Of a DNA stretch of 6,674 nucleotides, positions 1-5,665 are shown one piece after another. A model generated the notes under the pieces. That model made no database searches. It was given only the letters and a program-made list of their open reading frames with translations, and was not told the origin of the DNA. This stretch comes from Actinomycetes bacterium (GTDB lineage: Bacteria; Actinomycetota; Acidimicrobiia; Acidimicrobiales; UBA8190). The stretch is from NCBI GenBank assembly GCA_021779775.1, contig JAJYAB010000097.1:1-6674 (forward strand), read 5' to 3'. Position 1 is the stretch's first letter. Each line of letters begins with the position of its first letter. Position numbers and translations under genes: made by a program.

Positions 1-20
1 CCCGACGGAGCAGGCGTCGT

Positions 21-1334
21 GTGCCGGCTGAGCCCGACCTCGAACCGGCGGTGCTGGCAGGGTCTGGGCGCCGGCACCATGGTGCTTCCGCCGCCGGCAT
101 GGAGGATGGCGGCCAGGCCGATGCCGATCGCCCGATGCGTACCGACGGGTTCGTGGATCTGCACCAGGGCTGGCACTCCGACTGGCATTGGACCATGCCG
201 CGCATGACCATCTTCATGCTGGTGCTCGTCGGGGCAACGCTGCTGCCGCTTTCGCTCGAGGTGGCCTGGCGGTCGGCGGCCGGACCGACGACGCATGTAC
301 AGCCCGAGGTGGTGGTGGTTGAGCAGGCCGGGCAACGGCTGTATCACGGCCTCGACCCCTACCGGGTGGTCAACCCGAAGCATCCGCCGCCGGTGCCGGC
401 AGGCGAGCCGGCCGCCGATGCCTTCGATCCCTACCTGCCGTTGATGTCGGTCTTCGGACTGGCCCGGAGCACGGACGCCTCTTCCCGGCTGACCGACGCC
501 CGCGTCGCCTTCTCGGTCGTGACGATCGCCGTCGTCGCGCTGGCCATGGCGCTGACCCGGGGACCCACCGGGCCCCGGGTCCTCGCCTTGCAGGTCATGA
601 CGGTCCTGCCGACGGCCGGGCTCCCGTTGGCCACCGGGGGCGACGACCTGCCGGTGGCCGCCATCATGCTGCTCGGTGCCGTGCTGTTGAGCCGGCGCAG
701 GCCCCTGGCTGCCGGCATCACCTTCGGGGTGGTGTCGGCGATGAAATTCACGGCCTGGCCCCTGGCGCTCCTGGGGGTGCTGGTGGTGCGTGGTCGCCAG
801 GGGGAGCCGAGCCGTCGGAGCAGGATGCTCTACACGGTCGGGCTGGTCTGCGTGGTCGTGCCAGCGGTCCTGCCGTCGGCGCTCAGCAACGTCACGGCGT
901 TCGTGCAGAACGTCGTGCGGTTCCCGCTCGGGCTCGCCGGAGTCCGATCGCCAGCGGCGACGCCCCTGCTCGGCCATGTGCTGGCCGTGGCGTTCCCCCA
1001 TGTCCACCGTATCCTGACGGCGGCGATCGCTGCCGCCGGGGCGCTGGTCCTGGTCTGGGTGCTGGCGCGCCGGGCTCCACATCGTACGTCCGGCGTGCTT
1101 CGGTTGCTCGGCTGGGCGACCGTGCTGGCTATCGTGCTGGCTCCGGCAACTCGGATCGGCTACCTGCTGTACCCGGTCGACTTCTTCGTTTGGGCCTGGC
1201 TGCTGGCCGGCGAGGAGGCGGTAGATCCGGAGCTGGCGCTCCCTGAACGGAGTGAGCTCTGGACCGAGGTCCTAGAGCGGATCGGGGACGACGAAGAGGT
1301 GGAGCTGGAACGCAGTGGTGTCCACCGTCGATGA
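21..1334 (+). CDS. Multi-spanning membrane protein, GT87/DUF2029-type glycosyltransferase (start uncertain)
   Basis: Predicted integral membrane glycosyltransferase-like protein, 437 residues from the GTG at 21. Hydrophobic segments start near residues 62, 162, 190, 211, 230, 271, 331, 362 and 379, giving about nine or ten membrane spans. Family-like landmarks are EVVVVEQAGQRLYHGLDPYR after the first span, FDPYLPLMSVFGL, the GGDDLPVA stretch, MKFTAWPLAL and the late IGYLLYPVDFFVWAWLL. GT87 proteins use polyprenyl-phosphate sugars to build cell-envelope glycans, so a mannosyltransferase-like role is inference; no substrate can be read here. The frame is open to the left edge, so the true start may lie outside. 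GTG 21 has a GGAG at 7-10; ATGs at 99 and 135 are alternatives without a clear ribosome site. Residues 1-60 are hydrophilic but keep G/C third positions. The charged tail overlaps the convergent gene by 63 bp. Confidence 0.62.
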   Translation: MPAEPDLEPAVLAGSGRRHHGASAAGMEDGGQADADRPMRTDGFVDLHQGWHSDWHWTMPRMTIFMLVLVGATLLPLSLEVAWRSAAGPTTHVQPEVVVVEQAGQRLYHGLDPYRVVNPKHPPPVPAGEPAADAFDPYLPLMSVFGLARSTDASSRLTDARVAFSVVTIAVVALAMALTRGPTGPRVLALQVMTVLPTAGLPLATGGDDLPVAAIMLLGAVLLSRRRPLAAGITFGVVSAMKFTAWPLALLGVLVVRGRQGEPSRRSRMLYTVGLVCVVVPAVLPSALSNVTAFVQNVVRFPLGLAGVRSPAATPLLGHVLAVAFPHVHRILTAAIAAAGALVLVWVLARRAPHRTSGVLRLLGWATVLAIVLAPATRIGYLLYPVDFFVWAWLLAGEEAVDPELALPERSELWTEVLERIGDDEEVELERSGVHRR

Positions 1335-1937
1335 GCTGGAGAAGGTGGTGGGCTCCACCACCAGGCCGACCTGCCAGAAGTTGCCGTCCGACGCCGGGCG
1401 CCTGGCCAGCACCTCGATCGAGCCGGCCGGGGCCCGGGTGGCCGCCGCCGGCTTCCCCTGGCTGAACGACGTCCATCCCTGGGCGCGCAGCTGGTAGTGG
1501 AAGAACGCGATGACCTGGGCTTCGGGCAGGGCGACAGTGAAGAGCATGGACCGGTCGTAGCTGCCGACCGTCTGGTCGTCTATCGATCCGGCCACCGGCT
1601 GGGTGCCGCGTGGAAAGGCCAGCGCGGCGACGACGTCACTCGGGGGTTGGCCTCCGGCGACCATGGCGGCGATCGACGGTGCCGCCGGCACCGCCGGCAC
1701 CGGATCATGGGAGGCAGTGACGAGGGTCCTCGGCGTAGCGTTCCTGGGTGCAGCGCTGGTGAGCGCCAGGGCCAAGGCGCCGCCGAGGCAGATGGCCAAC
1801 GCCGCGGCGAAGACGACGAACGCGGGCTTGGCGCTCGGCCCGGGATTGCTCCTCGGGGCCTCGGGCGGGGAGCTCTGGCCGGCGGCGGGACCGGGCCTGG
1901 CATGGTGGTGGACGGTTCGGGAGCTCATCATCGACAT
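1272..1937 (-). CDS. Single-pass membrane-anchored protein of unknown function
   Basis: I do not recognise this 221-residue protein. It has a Pro/Ser-rich cytoplasmic head with a HHH near residue 11, one membrane span at about residues 39-61 (AFVVFAAALAICLGGALALA), an Ala/Pro linker, and an outer domain of about 130 residues. That domain contains SYDRSMLFTVALPEAQVIAF, FHYQLRAQGWTSF and a C-terminal run of beta-like strands ending in FQLHLFVVPDPL. The patterned, non-repetitive outer domain supports a real gene. It is convergent with the upstream membrane protein (63-bp overlap) and divergent from the phosphoesterase gene, 74 bp away. The ATG at 1937 has no clear Shine-Dalgarno sequence; a small hairpin (GGCCC/GGGCC, 1938-1950) directly abuts it. 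ATGs at 1931 and 1928 are equally possible starts. A lipid- or wall-facing accessory role would be a guess. Confidence 0.68.
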   Translation of the reverse strand: MSMMSSRTVHHHARPGPAAGQSSPPEAPRSNPGPSAKPAFVVFAAALAICLGGALALALTSAAPRNATPRTLVTASHDPVPAVPAAPSIAAMVAGGQPPSDVVAALAFPRGTQPVAGSIDDQTVGSYDRSMLFTVALPEAQVIAFFHYQLRAQGWTSFSQGKPAAATRAPAGSIEVLARRPASDGNFWQVGLVVEPTTFSSSSTVDTTAFQLHLFVVPDPL

Positions 1938-2011
1938 GGCCCGGCGGGCCTTGCCATGGTAGCGCTGGGCCAGCGGCCCTTCGATAGCATCGCCGGTCGG
2001 AGGTGAGGCCC
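1938..2011. promoter_or_regulatory. Divergent intergenic region, probable promoters
   Basis: The 74 bp between two divergent start codons must hold leader sequence for both genes unless one is transcribed from elsewhere. A TANNNT-type -10 candidate (TAGCAT, 1985-1990) points toward the phosphoesterase gene, and TACCAT on the minus strand (1956-1961) points toward the membrane-anchored protein. Neither has a good -35. The calls are weak and rest on position and short motifs only. Confidence 0.3.
1999..2007 (+). promoter_or_regulatory. Strong ribosome binding site that decides the phosphoesterase start
   Basis: GGAGGTGAG at 1999-2007 is a near-perfect Shine-Dalgarno sequence. Its core ends 8 nt before the GTG at 2012. 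An in-frame GTG at 2003 lies inside the site itself and so is unlikely to be the start. Choosing 2012 gives an N-terminus reading MTQRPISRRHLL, which places the twin-arginine motif at residues 7-12 as expected. Confidence 0.75.
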
Positions 2012-3378
2012 GTGACGCAACGTCCGATCAGCCGCAGGCATCTGCTCAGTACGACGGCGATGGCCGCAGGCGCGTTTGGGCTCTCCGCATGCCTGTCAGG
2101 CACCCGGGGCGGGCCGTCCACGTCGACCACCATGGTGGGCACGGCGGGGAGCCTGCCCGACCCGACCCGCGCCGCGGGCTCCGACCTGCTGCCGCAGATC
2201 GACCACATCGTGGTCGTCATGATGGAGAACCACTCCTTCGACAACGTCCTCGGCGTGCTGGGCCGGGGAGACGGCCTTCCGCTCGGTGTCGACGGGCTTC
2301 CGTCCTCGACGAACCCGGACGGGACCGGGCACCGGATCCGCTCGTTCGCTCGTTCCCCATGCCGACGCCCTGCCAGCCCAGCGGCACGCTCTCGCAATCG
2401 TGGGATGCTTCACATGCCCAGTACGACGGCGGCACCAACCAGGGCTTCGTGACGTCCAAGTCGGGACCGGCGGCCATGGGGTACCTGACTCCGGCGGACA
2501 TGCCCTTCACTGCCGCCCTCGCCCGGACGTTCCCCATCGGGGACCGCTACTTCTGCTCCACTTTGGCCCAGACTTATCCGAACCGGCGGTTTCTGATGGC
2601 AGGCACATCCCTGGGCCTGGTCAACGACACGTTCTCCTTGGCCCTCCCCCCCAACGGGACGATCTTCGACGTTCTCAACCGGTATGGCATCCCGTGGAAG
2701 AACTACTTCTCCAACGTGCCGTCCGCCGCCATCTTCCTGCCGCTGCTGAAGGATCCGAAGGTGGCGGCCAACCTGGCACCCTTCAGCCATTTCCTGGACG
2801 ACGCGCGCTCCGGCACCCTGCCGGGTTTCTCGCTCGTCGATCCCAACTTCTCCCAGAACTCGGAGGAACCCCCCCAGGACGTGCAGTACGGCGACACCTT
2901 CTTGTCCCAGGTCGTGCAGGCCGTGCTCGGCGGCGCCGCCTGGGCCAAGACGCTCCTGGTGTGGGCATACGACGAGCACGGCGGGTACTACGACCACGTG
3001 CCGCCGCCCCGGGCCGTCCCACCTGACGCAGTGGCACCGATCCTGCCCGCGGGCAGCGCGCCGGGCGGGTTCGACCGCTACGGGTTCCGGGTGCCGTTCG
3101 GCATCGTCTCTCCATATGCCCGGCCCGACTACGTGTCCCACGTGGTCCATGACCACACGTCGGTGCTGAAGCTCGTCGAGCGGAAGTGGAACTTGCCGGC
3201 GCTGACCGCCCGCGACGCGAATGCCGACGACCTGCTGGACGCCGTCGACCTGCAGGCGAAGCCCCACTTCCTCGTTCCGCCCAGGCTGCCGGTGCCAGCC
3301 GACACGGCGGCCCAGGCGGGCTGCCTGGTGACGGGGCCGGGGGCCATCCCCCCGCCTGGAGCTGTCTTGCCGGCCTGA
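2012..3378 (+). pseudogene. Tat-exported lipoprotein phosphoesterase (phospholipase C family), frameshifted by an 8-bp duplication
   Basis: Encodes a phosphoesterase-family (phospholipase C / acid phosphatase AcpA-like) enzyme that hydrolyses phosphate esters outside the cytoplasm. The reading frame changes at 2339-2354, where CGCTCGTT occurs twice in tandem. The first frame runs 2012-2452 and ends early; the second carries the rest to 3378. Deleting one copy gives 452 residues reading GHRIRSFPMPTPCQ across the join. Landmarks in the corrected protein are the Tat motif SRRHLL (7-12), lipobox LSAC with Cys27, metal-site motif MMENHSFDN (E72, N73), PNRRF followed by a GTS that may hold the nucleophile (T196), EEPPQDVQYGD, YDEHGGYYDH (D318, E319, H320) and HDHTS (377-381). 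The C-terminal domains of the large Pseudomonas enzymes are absent, as in the shorter actinobacterial members. As written it would make a 146-residue fragment lacking most of the active site. The second half lacks a good start of its own, so loss of function is likely unless the duplication reverts or is an assembly error. Confidence 0.85.
2339..2354 (+). repeat. 8-bp tandem duplication causing the frameshift
   Basis: CGCTCGTT at 2339-2346 is repeated exactly at 2347-2354. Eight extra bases shift the frame by two, and removal of either copy rejoins two halves that both match the phosphoesterase family with no residue lost. This is typical of replication slippage. A two-copy tandem repeat could also contract again. 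Confidence 0.9.
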
Positions 3379-3393
3379 TCGGGCAGCTCCGAC

Positions 3394-3411
3394 GCCGCCC
3401 ACATCGGCGGC
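3394..3411. terminator. Hairpin after the phosphoesterase gene, possible terminator
   Basis: A stem GCCGCC/GGCGGC (3394-3399 and 3406-3411) with a six-base loop lies 15 bp after the stop codon. There is no T-run after it, so an intrinsic terminator is only weakly supported. GC-rich actinobacteria often have terminator-like hairpins without T-runs. Confidence 0.35.
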
Positions 3412-3431
3412 CGCGGTCCGTGATATACTTT

Positions 3432-3444
3432 ACGCTTAAAGCGT
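3432..3444. promoter_or_regulatory. 13-bp perfect inverted repeat, operator candidate
   Basis: ACGCTT-A-AAGCGT is a perfect 6+1+6 inverted repeat at 3432-3444 in an AT-rich patch that stands out from its GC-rich surroundings. Its last base is the first base of the -35 hexamer of the promoter candidate at 3444-3472, a common operator placement. The regulator is unknown. Confidence 0.4.
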
Positions 3445-3472
3445 TGACCTGGCGTTGGAACAGGCGTACAGT
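3444..3472 (+). promoter_or_regulatory. Promoter candidate in the convergent gap
   Basis: TTGACC (3444-3449), a 17-bp spacer and TACAGT (3467-3472) match the housekeeping sigma consensus well, including the TANNNT form of -10 usual in actinobacteria. AT-rich sequence lies just upstream. The expected start of transcription is near 3479. No convincing gene follows on this strand: the next gene, thiD, is on the opposite strand. The target is therefore a small RNA, an antisense transcript into thiD, or a leaderless GTG frame at 3477 (84 codons, Arg/Pro-rich, not protein-like). Confidence 0.45.
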
Positions 3473-3478
3473 GGGCGT

Positions 3479-3600
3479 GTTGGAGGGGATCATCCACCTG
3501 GACCGGGTGGAGACCGGCTCAGGGCAGCGCAGTCCCTGCGGGCTGCGCGCGGGGTCGAGCGGAGTGCGGTGGGCTCGGAAGAGCCGCCCGCTCCGCCACC
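3479..3600 (+). ncRNA. Candidate structured small RNA (hypothetical)
   Basis: Downstream of the promoter candidate the sequence folds into three consecutive stems. The first is TCCACC/GGTGGA with a 7-base loop (3493-3511). The second is GCAG+CGCAG closing a TCC loop, with a GG bulge (3524-3546). The third is long (3559-3596), made of GCGGAG/CTCCGC, CGG/CCG and GGCTC/GAGCC closed by a GGAA tetraloop. The last stem lies 39 bp beyond the thiD stop and may instead, or also, act as 3' structure for the leftward thi transcript. I recognise no known RNA family. GC-rich DNA yields stems by chance, so confidence is low. Confidence 0.28.
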
Positions 3601-3627
3601 CGCATGGACGGGCACCGCCGGGGACGA

Positions 3628-3646
3628 CTGCCGGTCAACCCGGCAG
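3628..3646. terminator. Hairpin spanning the thiD stop codon
   Basis: CTGCCGG (3628-3634) and CCGGCAG (3640-3646) form a perfect 7-bp stem whose five-base loop contains the thiD stop codon (3635-3637). No T-run follows on the minus strand. It may stabilise or help end the thi operon transcript together with the stem at 3559-3596, or it may be incidental. Confidence 0.35.
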
Positions 3647-4498
3647 GGGCCCCCACCCGAAATGGTCGAGAGGTCCCCGGCCAGCACCCAGCGTCCAGCC
3701 TGCAGCGCCCCGGATCGCCCCGCGCACGTAGTCCTTGGCCTGGCGGACCGCCGCCCCCGGTTCGACGCCGGCGGCGAGAGCGGCGGTGATGGCCGCCGAC
3801 AGCGTGCACCCGGTCCCATGGTCGTTTCCGGTCGGCACCCGGCAAGCGTCGAGCACCGTGACCACCGGTCCGGGGCCCGTCGAGGCTCCGGCCGTCGCGC
3901 GCGAGACCAGCACGTCGGGCGAGGTCTCCCCGCCGAGATGGCCGCCTTTGACGACGACGACCTCCGGGCCCAGGTCGAGCAACCGGCGGCCCGCCTCGGC
4001 CATCGACGCCACGTCGGTGATCGCCGTGCCGGTGAGCAGCGCCGCCTCGTGCAGGTTGGGCGTCACGACCCGGGCATGCGGGATGAGCAGCTCGACATAG
4101 GCCGCAGGACCGCCGTCGTCGAGCAGGATCCGGCCGGTGGAGGCCACCAGCACCGGGTCGACCACCAGGTTGACCAGCTCACCCCCTGCGGCACGCCGGG
4201 CGACAGCGGCGACCGTGGCCGGCGTGGCGAGCATGCCGGTCTTCACCGCGGCGACCGGTAGGTCGCCGAGGACGGCGGTGATCTGCAGGTCGACCATCTC
4301 CGGTGCGACGGGTGAGACCCCCAGGACGCCAGCCGTGTGCTGTGCCGTCACCGCGGTGACGGCACAGGTGCCGTAGACGCCCAGCGCGGCGAACGTCTTC
4401 AGGTCGGCCTGCAGCCCGGCGCCTGCACCCGAGTCCGACCCGGCGATGGTCAGCACCACCACCGGGGTCTCCCCGCGAGCGGTGGTGGCAGCGGTCAC
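3635..4498 (-). CDS. thiD: Hydroxymethylpyrimidine/phosphomethylpyrimidine kinase ThiD
   Basis: Cytoplasmic ribokinase-fold enzyme that phosphorylates HMP and HMP-phosphate to HMP diphosphate, the pyrimidine half of thiamine. At 287 residues it is slightly longer than the usual 260-270. Landmarks are TIAGSDSGAGAGLQADLKTF (17-36) with the substrate-binding region, the AVTAVTAQHTAGV segment, KTGML, the VVDPVLVASTGRILL motif, TPNLHEAALLTG, VVVKGGHL, and HGTGCTLSAAI with the catalytic Cys231 in the anion-hole loop. The start is the GTG at 4498, whose bases overlap the thiG stop as GTGA, implying coupled translation. No Shine-Dalgarno sequence precedes it. The frame stays open upstream to 5047, but that extension only mirrors thiG. 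A 28-bp perfect palindrome (4340-4367) lies inside the gene. It is the last gene of the cluster in this direction. Confidence 0.95.
   Translation of the reverse strand: MTAATTARGETPVVVLTIAGSDSGAGAGLQADLKTFAALGVYGTCAVTAVTAQHTAGVLGVSPVAPEMVDLQITAVLGDLPVAAVKTGMLATPATVAAVARRAAGGELVNLVVDPVLVASTGRILLDDGGPAAYVELLIPHARVVTPNLHEAALLTGTAITDVASMAEAGRRLLDLGPEVVVVKGGHLGGETSPDVLVSRATAGASTGPGPVVTVLDACRVPTGNDHGTGCTLSAAITAALAAGVEPGAAVRQAKDYVRGAIRGAAGWTLGAGRGPLDHFGWGPLPG
4340..4367. repeat. 28-bp perfect palindrome inside thiD
   Basis: The left arm CTGTGCCGTCACCG (4340-4353) is followed with no spacer by its exact reverse complement (4354-4367). It encodes the conserved CAVTAVTAQ segment of ThiD. Alternating Ala, Val and Thr codons ending in G or C favour self-complementarity, but 14 perfect pairs is striking. 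Confidence 0.9.
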
Positions 4499-5283
4499 AA
4501 GTCGGCCAGGCCGGCACCGGCGCTCGAGGCCAATGCCGACCAGCGCTTCGGGATCCGGCCGGCAGCGCGGGCCGACGCGCCTGCTTCGACGGCCAGCCGC
4601 ATGGCGCGTGCCATGTGCTCGGGATGCCGGGCGCGCGTGATCGCCGAGGCGACCAGCACGGCGTCGCAGCCGAGCTCGAGCGCGGTGGCGGCGTCCGATG
4701 CGGTGCCGATGCCGGCGTCGAGGATCACCGGCACCGAGCACGCTTCGACCACCATGGCGATGTTGTGGGGATTGCGGATGCCGAGCCCGCTGCCGATCGG
4801 CGATCCCAGCGGCATCACTGCGGCGCATCCCACCTGTTGGAGCCGCCGGGCCAGGACAGGGTCGTCTGTGGTGTACGGCAGCACCACGAAGCCGTCGTCG
4901 CACAGCTGCTCGGCGGCTTGGAGCAGCTCTACCGGGTCGGGCAGCAGGCTGTGCTCGTCCCCGATGACCTCGAGCTTCACCCAGTCGGTGGCGAACGCCT
5001 CGCGTGCGAGCTTGGCCGTCAGCACCGCCTCGGCCGCCGTGAAGCATCCGGCGGTATTCGGCAGGACCTGCATGTCGTGCCGGCGCAGCACGTCGAGGAT
5101 CGACCCACGGGAGGCGGCTTCGACGCGCCGGACGGCCACGGTGGCCACCGTGGCACCGGACGCGCCGACGATGGTGTCGAGCAGCTGCAGGCTGGGCACG
5201 CCGCCGGTTCCGAGGAACAGCCGTGATCCGACGGTCTGGCCGGCGATGACCAGATCGCCGATGACCAGATCCCCGGTGCTCAT
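4495..5283 (-). CDS. thiG: Thiazole synthase ThiG
   Basis: TIM-barrel enzyme that condenses deoxyxylulose 5-phosphate, dehydroglycine and sulfur from ThiS thiocarboxylate into thiazole phosphate carboxylate. It is full length at 262 residues. Landmarks are SRLFLGTGGVPS (20-31), ATVATVAVRRVE, LPNTAGCFTAAEAV (74-87), WVKLEVIGD with the Schiff-base Lys103, AAVMPLGSPIGSGLGI, a DAGIGTASDAA phosphate-binding loop, and the typical closing AGRIPKR. The start at 5283 overlaps the thiS stop as ATGA. A GGAGG touches the start codon directly, too close for ideal initiation, so coupling to thiS translation is likely. The N-terminus carries a 15-bp tandem duplication giving GDLVIGDLVI; an ordinary homologue would be expected to have one such block. 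The tail SALASSAGAGLADL is Ala-rich and runs into the thiD start. Confidence 0.96.
   Translation of the reverse strand: MSTGDLVIGDLVIAGQTVGSRLFLGTGGVPSLQLLDTIVGASGATVATVAVRRVEAASRGSILDVLRRHDMQVLPNTAGCFTAAEAVLTAKLAREAFATDWVKLEVIGDEHSLLPDPVELLQAAEQLCDDGFVVLPYTTDDPVLARRLQQVGCAAVMPLGSPIGSGLGIRNPHNIAMVVEACSVPVILDAGIGTASDAATALELGCDAVLVASAITRARHPEHMARAMRLAVEAGASARAAGRIPKRWSALASSAGAGLADL
5135..5154. repeat. 20-bp perfect palindrome inside thiG
   Basis: GCCACGGTGG (5135-5144) is followed directly by its reverse complement CCACCGTGGC (5145-5154). It encodes the ATVATVA segment. It lies about 130-149 nt from the thiG start codon, nearly the same offset as the larger palindrome in thiD. Confidence 0.9.
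5244..5273. repeat. 15-bp tandem duplication at the thiG N-terminus
   Basis: Two adjacent 15-bp units (5244-5258 and 5259-5273) match at 14 of 15 positions and encode GDLVI twice, nearly in codon register. Being a multiple of three, it keeps the frame and only lengthens the N-terminal strand. Confidence 0.85.
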
Positions 5284-5480
5284 CCTCCGGCCGCCGCGGT
5301 CACGATCTCCACCCGGTCGCCGTCGGCCAGGACCTCGCTAGCCCACTGGCTGCGGGGCACCACCTGACGGTTGCGGGCTACCGCGATGCCCTCGGGCGAG
5401 CTGCACCAGCGGTCCACCACGTCGGTCACCGTGGAGCTCGGCGGCAGATGCGCCGGTGAGCCGTTGACCTCGACGGCCAC
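5280..5480 (-). CDS. thiS: Sulfur carrier protein ThiS
   Basis: Ubiquitin-like sulfur carrier of 66 residues, the normal family size. Its C-terminal Gly-Gly (ending VEIVTAAAGG) is activated by adenylation and converted to a thiocarboxylate that donates sulfur to ThiG. It opens with VAVEVNGSPAHLPPSSTV, the expected first beta-hairpin, then an alpha-helical stretch, then IAVARNRQVVPRSQW and VLADGDRVEIV as in the family. The GTG at 5480 is the start that fits this fold; upstream in-frame starts at 5621 and 5573 would add 31 to 47 residues not found in ThiS. The stop overlaps the thiG start as ATGA. No classic Shine-Dalgarno sequence is seen, and a strong hairpin (5491-5517) ends 10 nt before the start codon. 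The adenylating partner ThiF is not in the window. Confidence 0.93.
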   Translation of the reverse strand: MAVEVNGSPAHLPPSSTVTDVVDRWCSSPEGIAVARNRQVVPRSQWASEVLADGDRVEIVTAAAGG

Positions 5481-5665
5481 GCTGTCTACCCCGCGGGTGG
5501 GGCAAGCTGCCCCGCGGATAGGGGAAGGTTCAGTCGGGCGAAGCGCTGATCGGTGCTCCACCCGCTCAAGCATGCCATCTGGGTGCTGGTTCCTGCAGGC
5601 GGTATGGGGCAGGACCCTCACCGGCCATCGGGGTCACCGGCCATCGGGGTCACCGGCCATTGGGG
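5481..5665 (-). other. Gap between the His-rich gene and thiS; no riboswitch recognised
   Basis: This 185-bp spacer breaks the otherwise tight cluster. On the minus strand it holds the 16-bp tandem repeats, an imperfect stem TCCTGC/GCAGGA near 5590-5615, and the hairpin next to the thiS start. A short CCCGACTGAACCT (5526-5538) recalls part of the TPP riboswitch core, but the CTGAGA element and the GATC/GCG half are missing, so I do not call one. No clear promoter is visible. Confidence 0.5.
5491..5517 (-). promoter_or_regulatory. Hairpin just upstream of the thiS start
   Basis: On the minus strand GGGGCA pairs with TGCCCC around a GCT loop. Flanking CCGC pairs with GCGG across an ACCC bulge. 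The 3' arm ends 10 nt before the GTG of thiS, where a ribosome site should be, so it could limit initiation or be a terminator/attenuator for transcripts entering from the gene upstream. There is no T-run. Confidence 0.4.

Noticed and set aside
1..207. Alternative plus-strand frame with starts at 19 and 79
   Set aside because: It is Arg/Pro/Cys-rich, ends at 207, and overlaps the frame that leads straight into the first membrane span of the GT87-like protein with better codon pattern.
2339..2354. Programmed ribosomal frameshift in the phosphoesterase gene
   Set aside because: There is no slippery heptamer or downstream pseudoknot signal, and an exact 8-bp duplication fully explains the shift.
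2410..3402. Long minus-strand open frame (330 codons) opposite the phosphoesterase gene
   Set aside because: It mirrors a strongly recognisable coding sequence in GC-rich DNA, has no family motifs, and the plus strand explains the codon pattern.
3455..4261. Plus-strand frame of 268 codons starting in the convergent gap
   Set aside because: Almost all of it is antisense to thiD, its composition is Arg/Gly/Asp-rich shadow sequence, and no ribosome site fits its start.
4499..5047. N-terminal extension of ThiD to a 470-codon frame
   Set aside because: The extra 183 codons are another frame of thiG; the GTGA overlap at 4498 gives a normal ThiD length.
4337..5341. Long plus-strand open frame opposite thiG and thiD
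   Set aside because: It is antisense to two clear thiamine genes, Ser/Arg/Pro-rich and without recognisable domains.
5526..5565. Possible TPP riboswitch before thiS on the minus strand (CCCGACTGAACCT)
   Set aside because: It shares a short run with the ACCC..GAACCT part of the aptamer, but lacks the CTGAGA element and the GATC...GCG half. It is more likely chance or a decayed remnant.
5481..5621. 47-residue N-terminal extension of ThiS
   Set aside because: ThiS proteins are about 66 residues and begin at the VEVNG strand; the extension has no family resemblance and covers the spacer hairpin.
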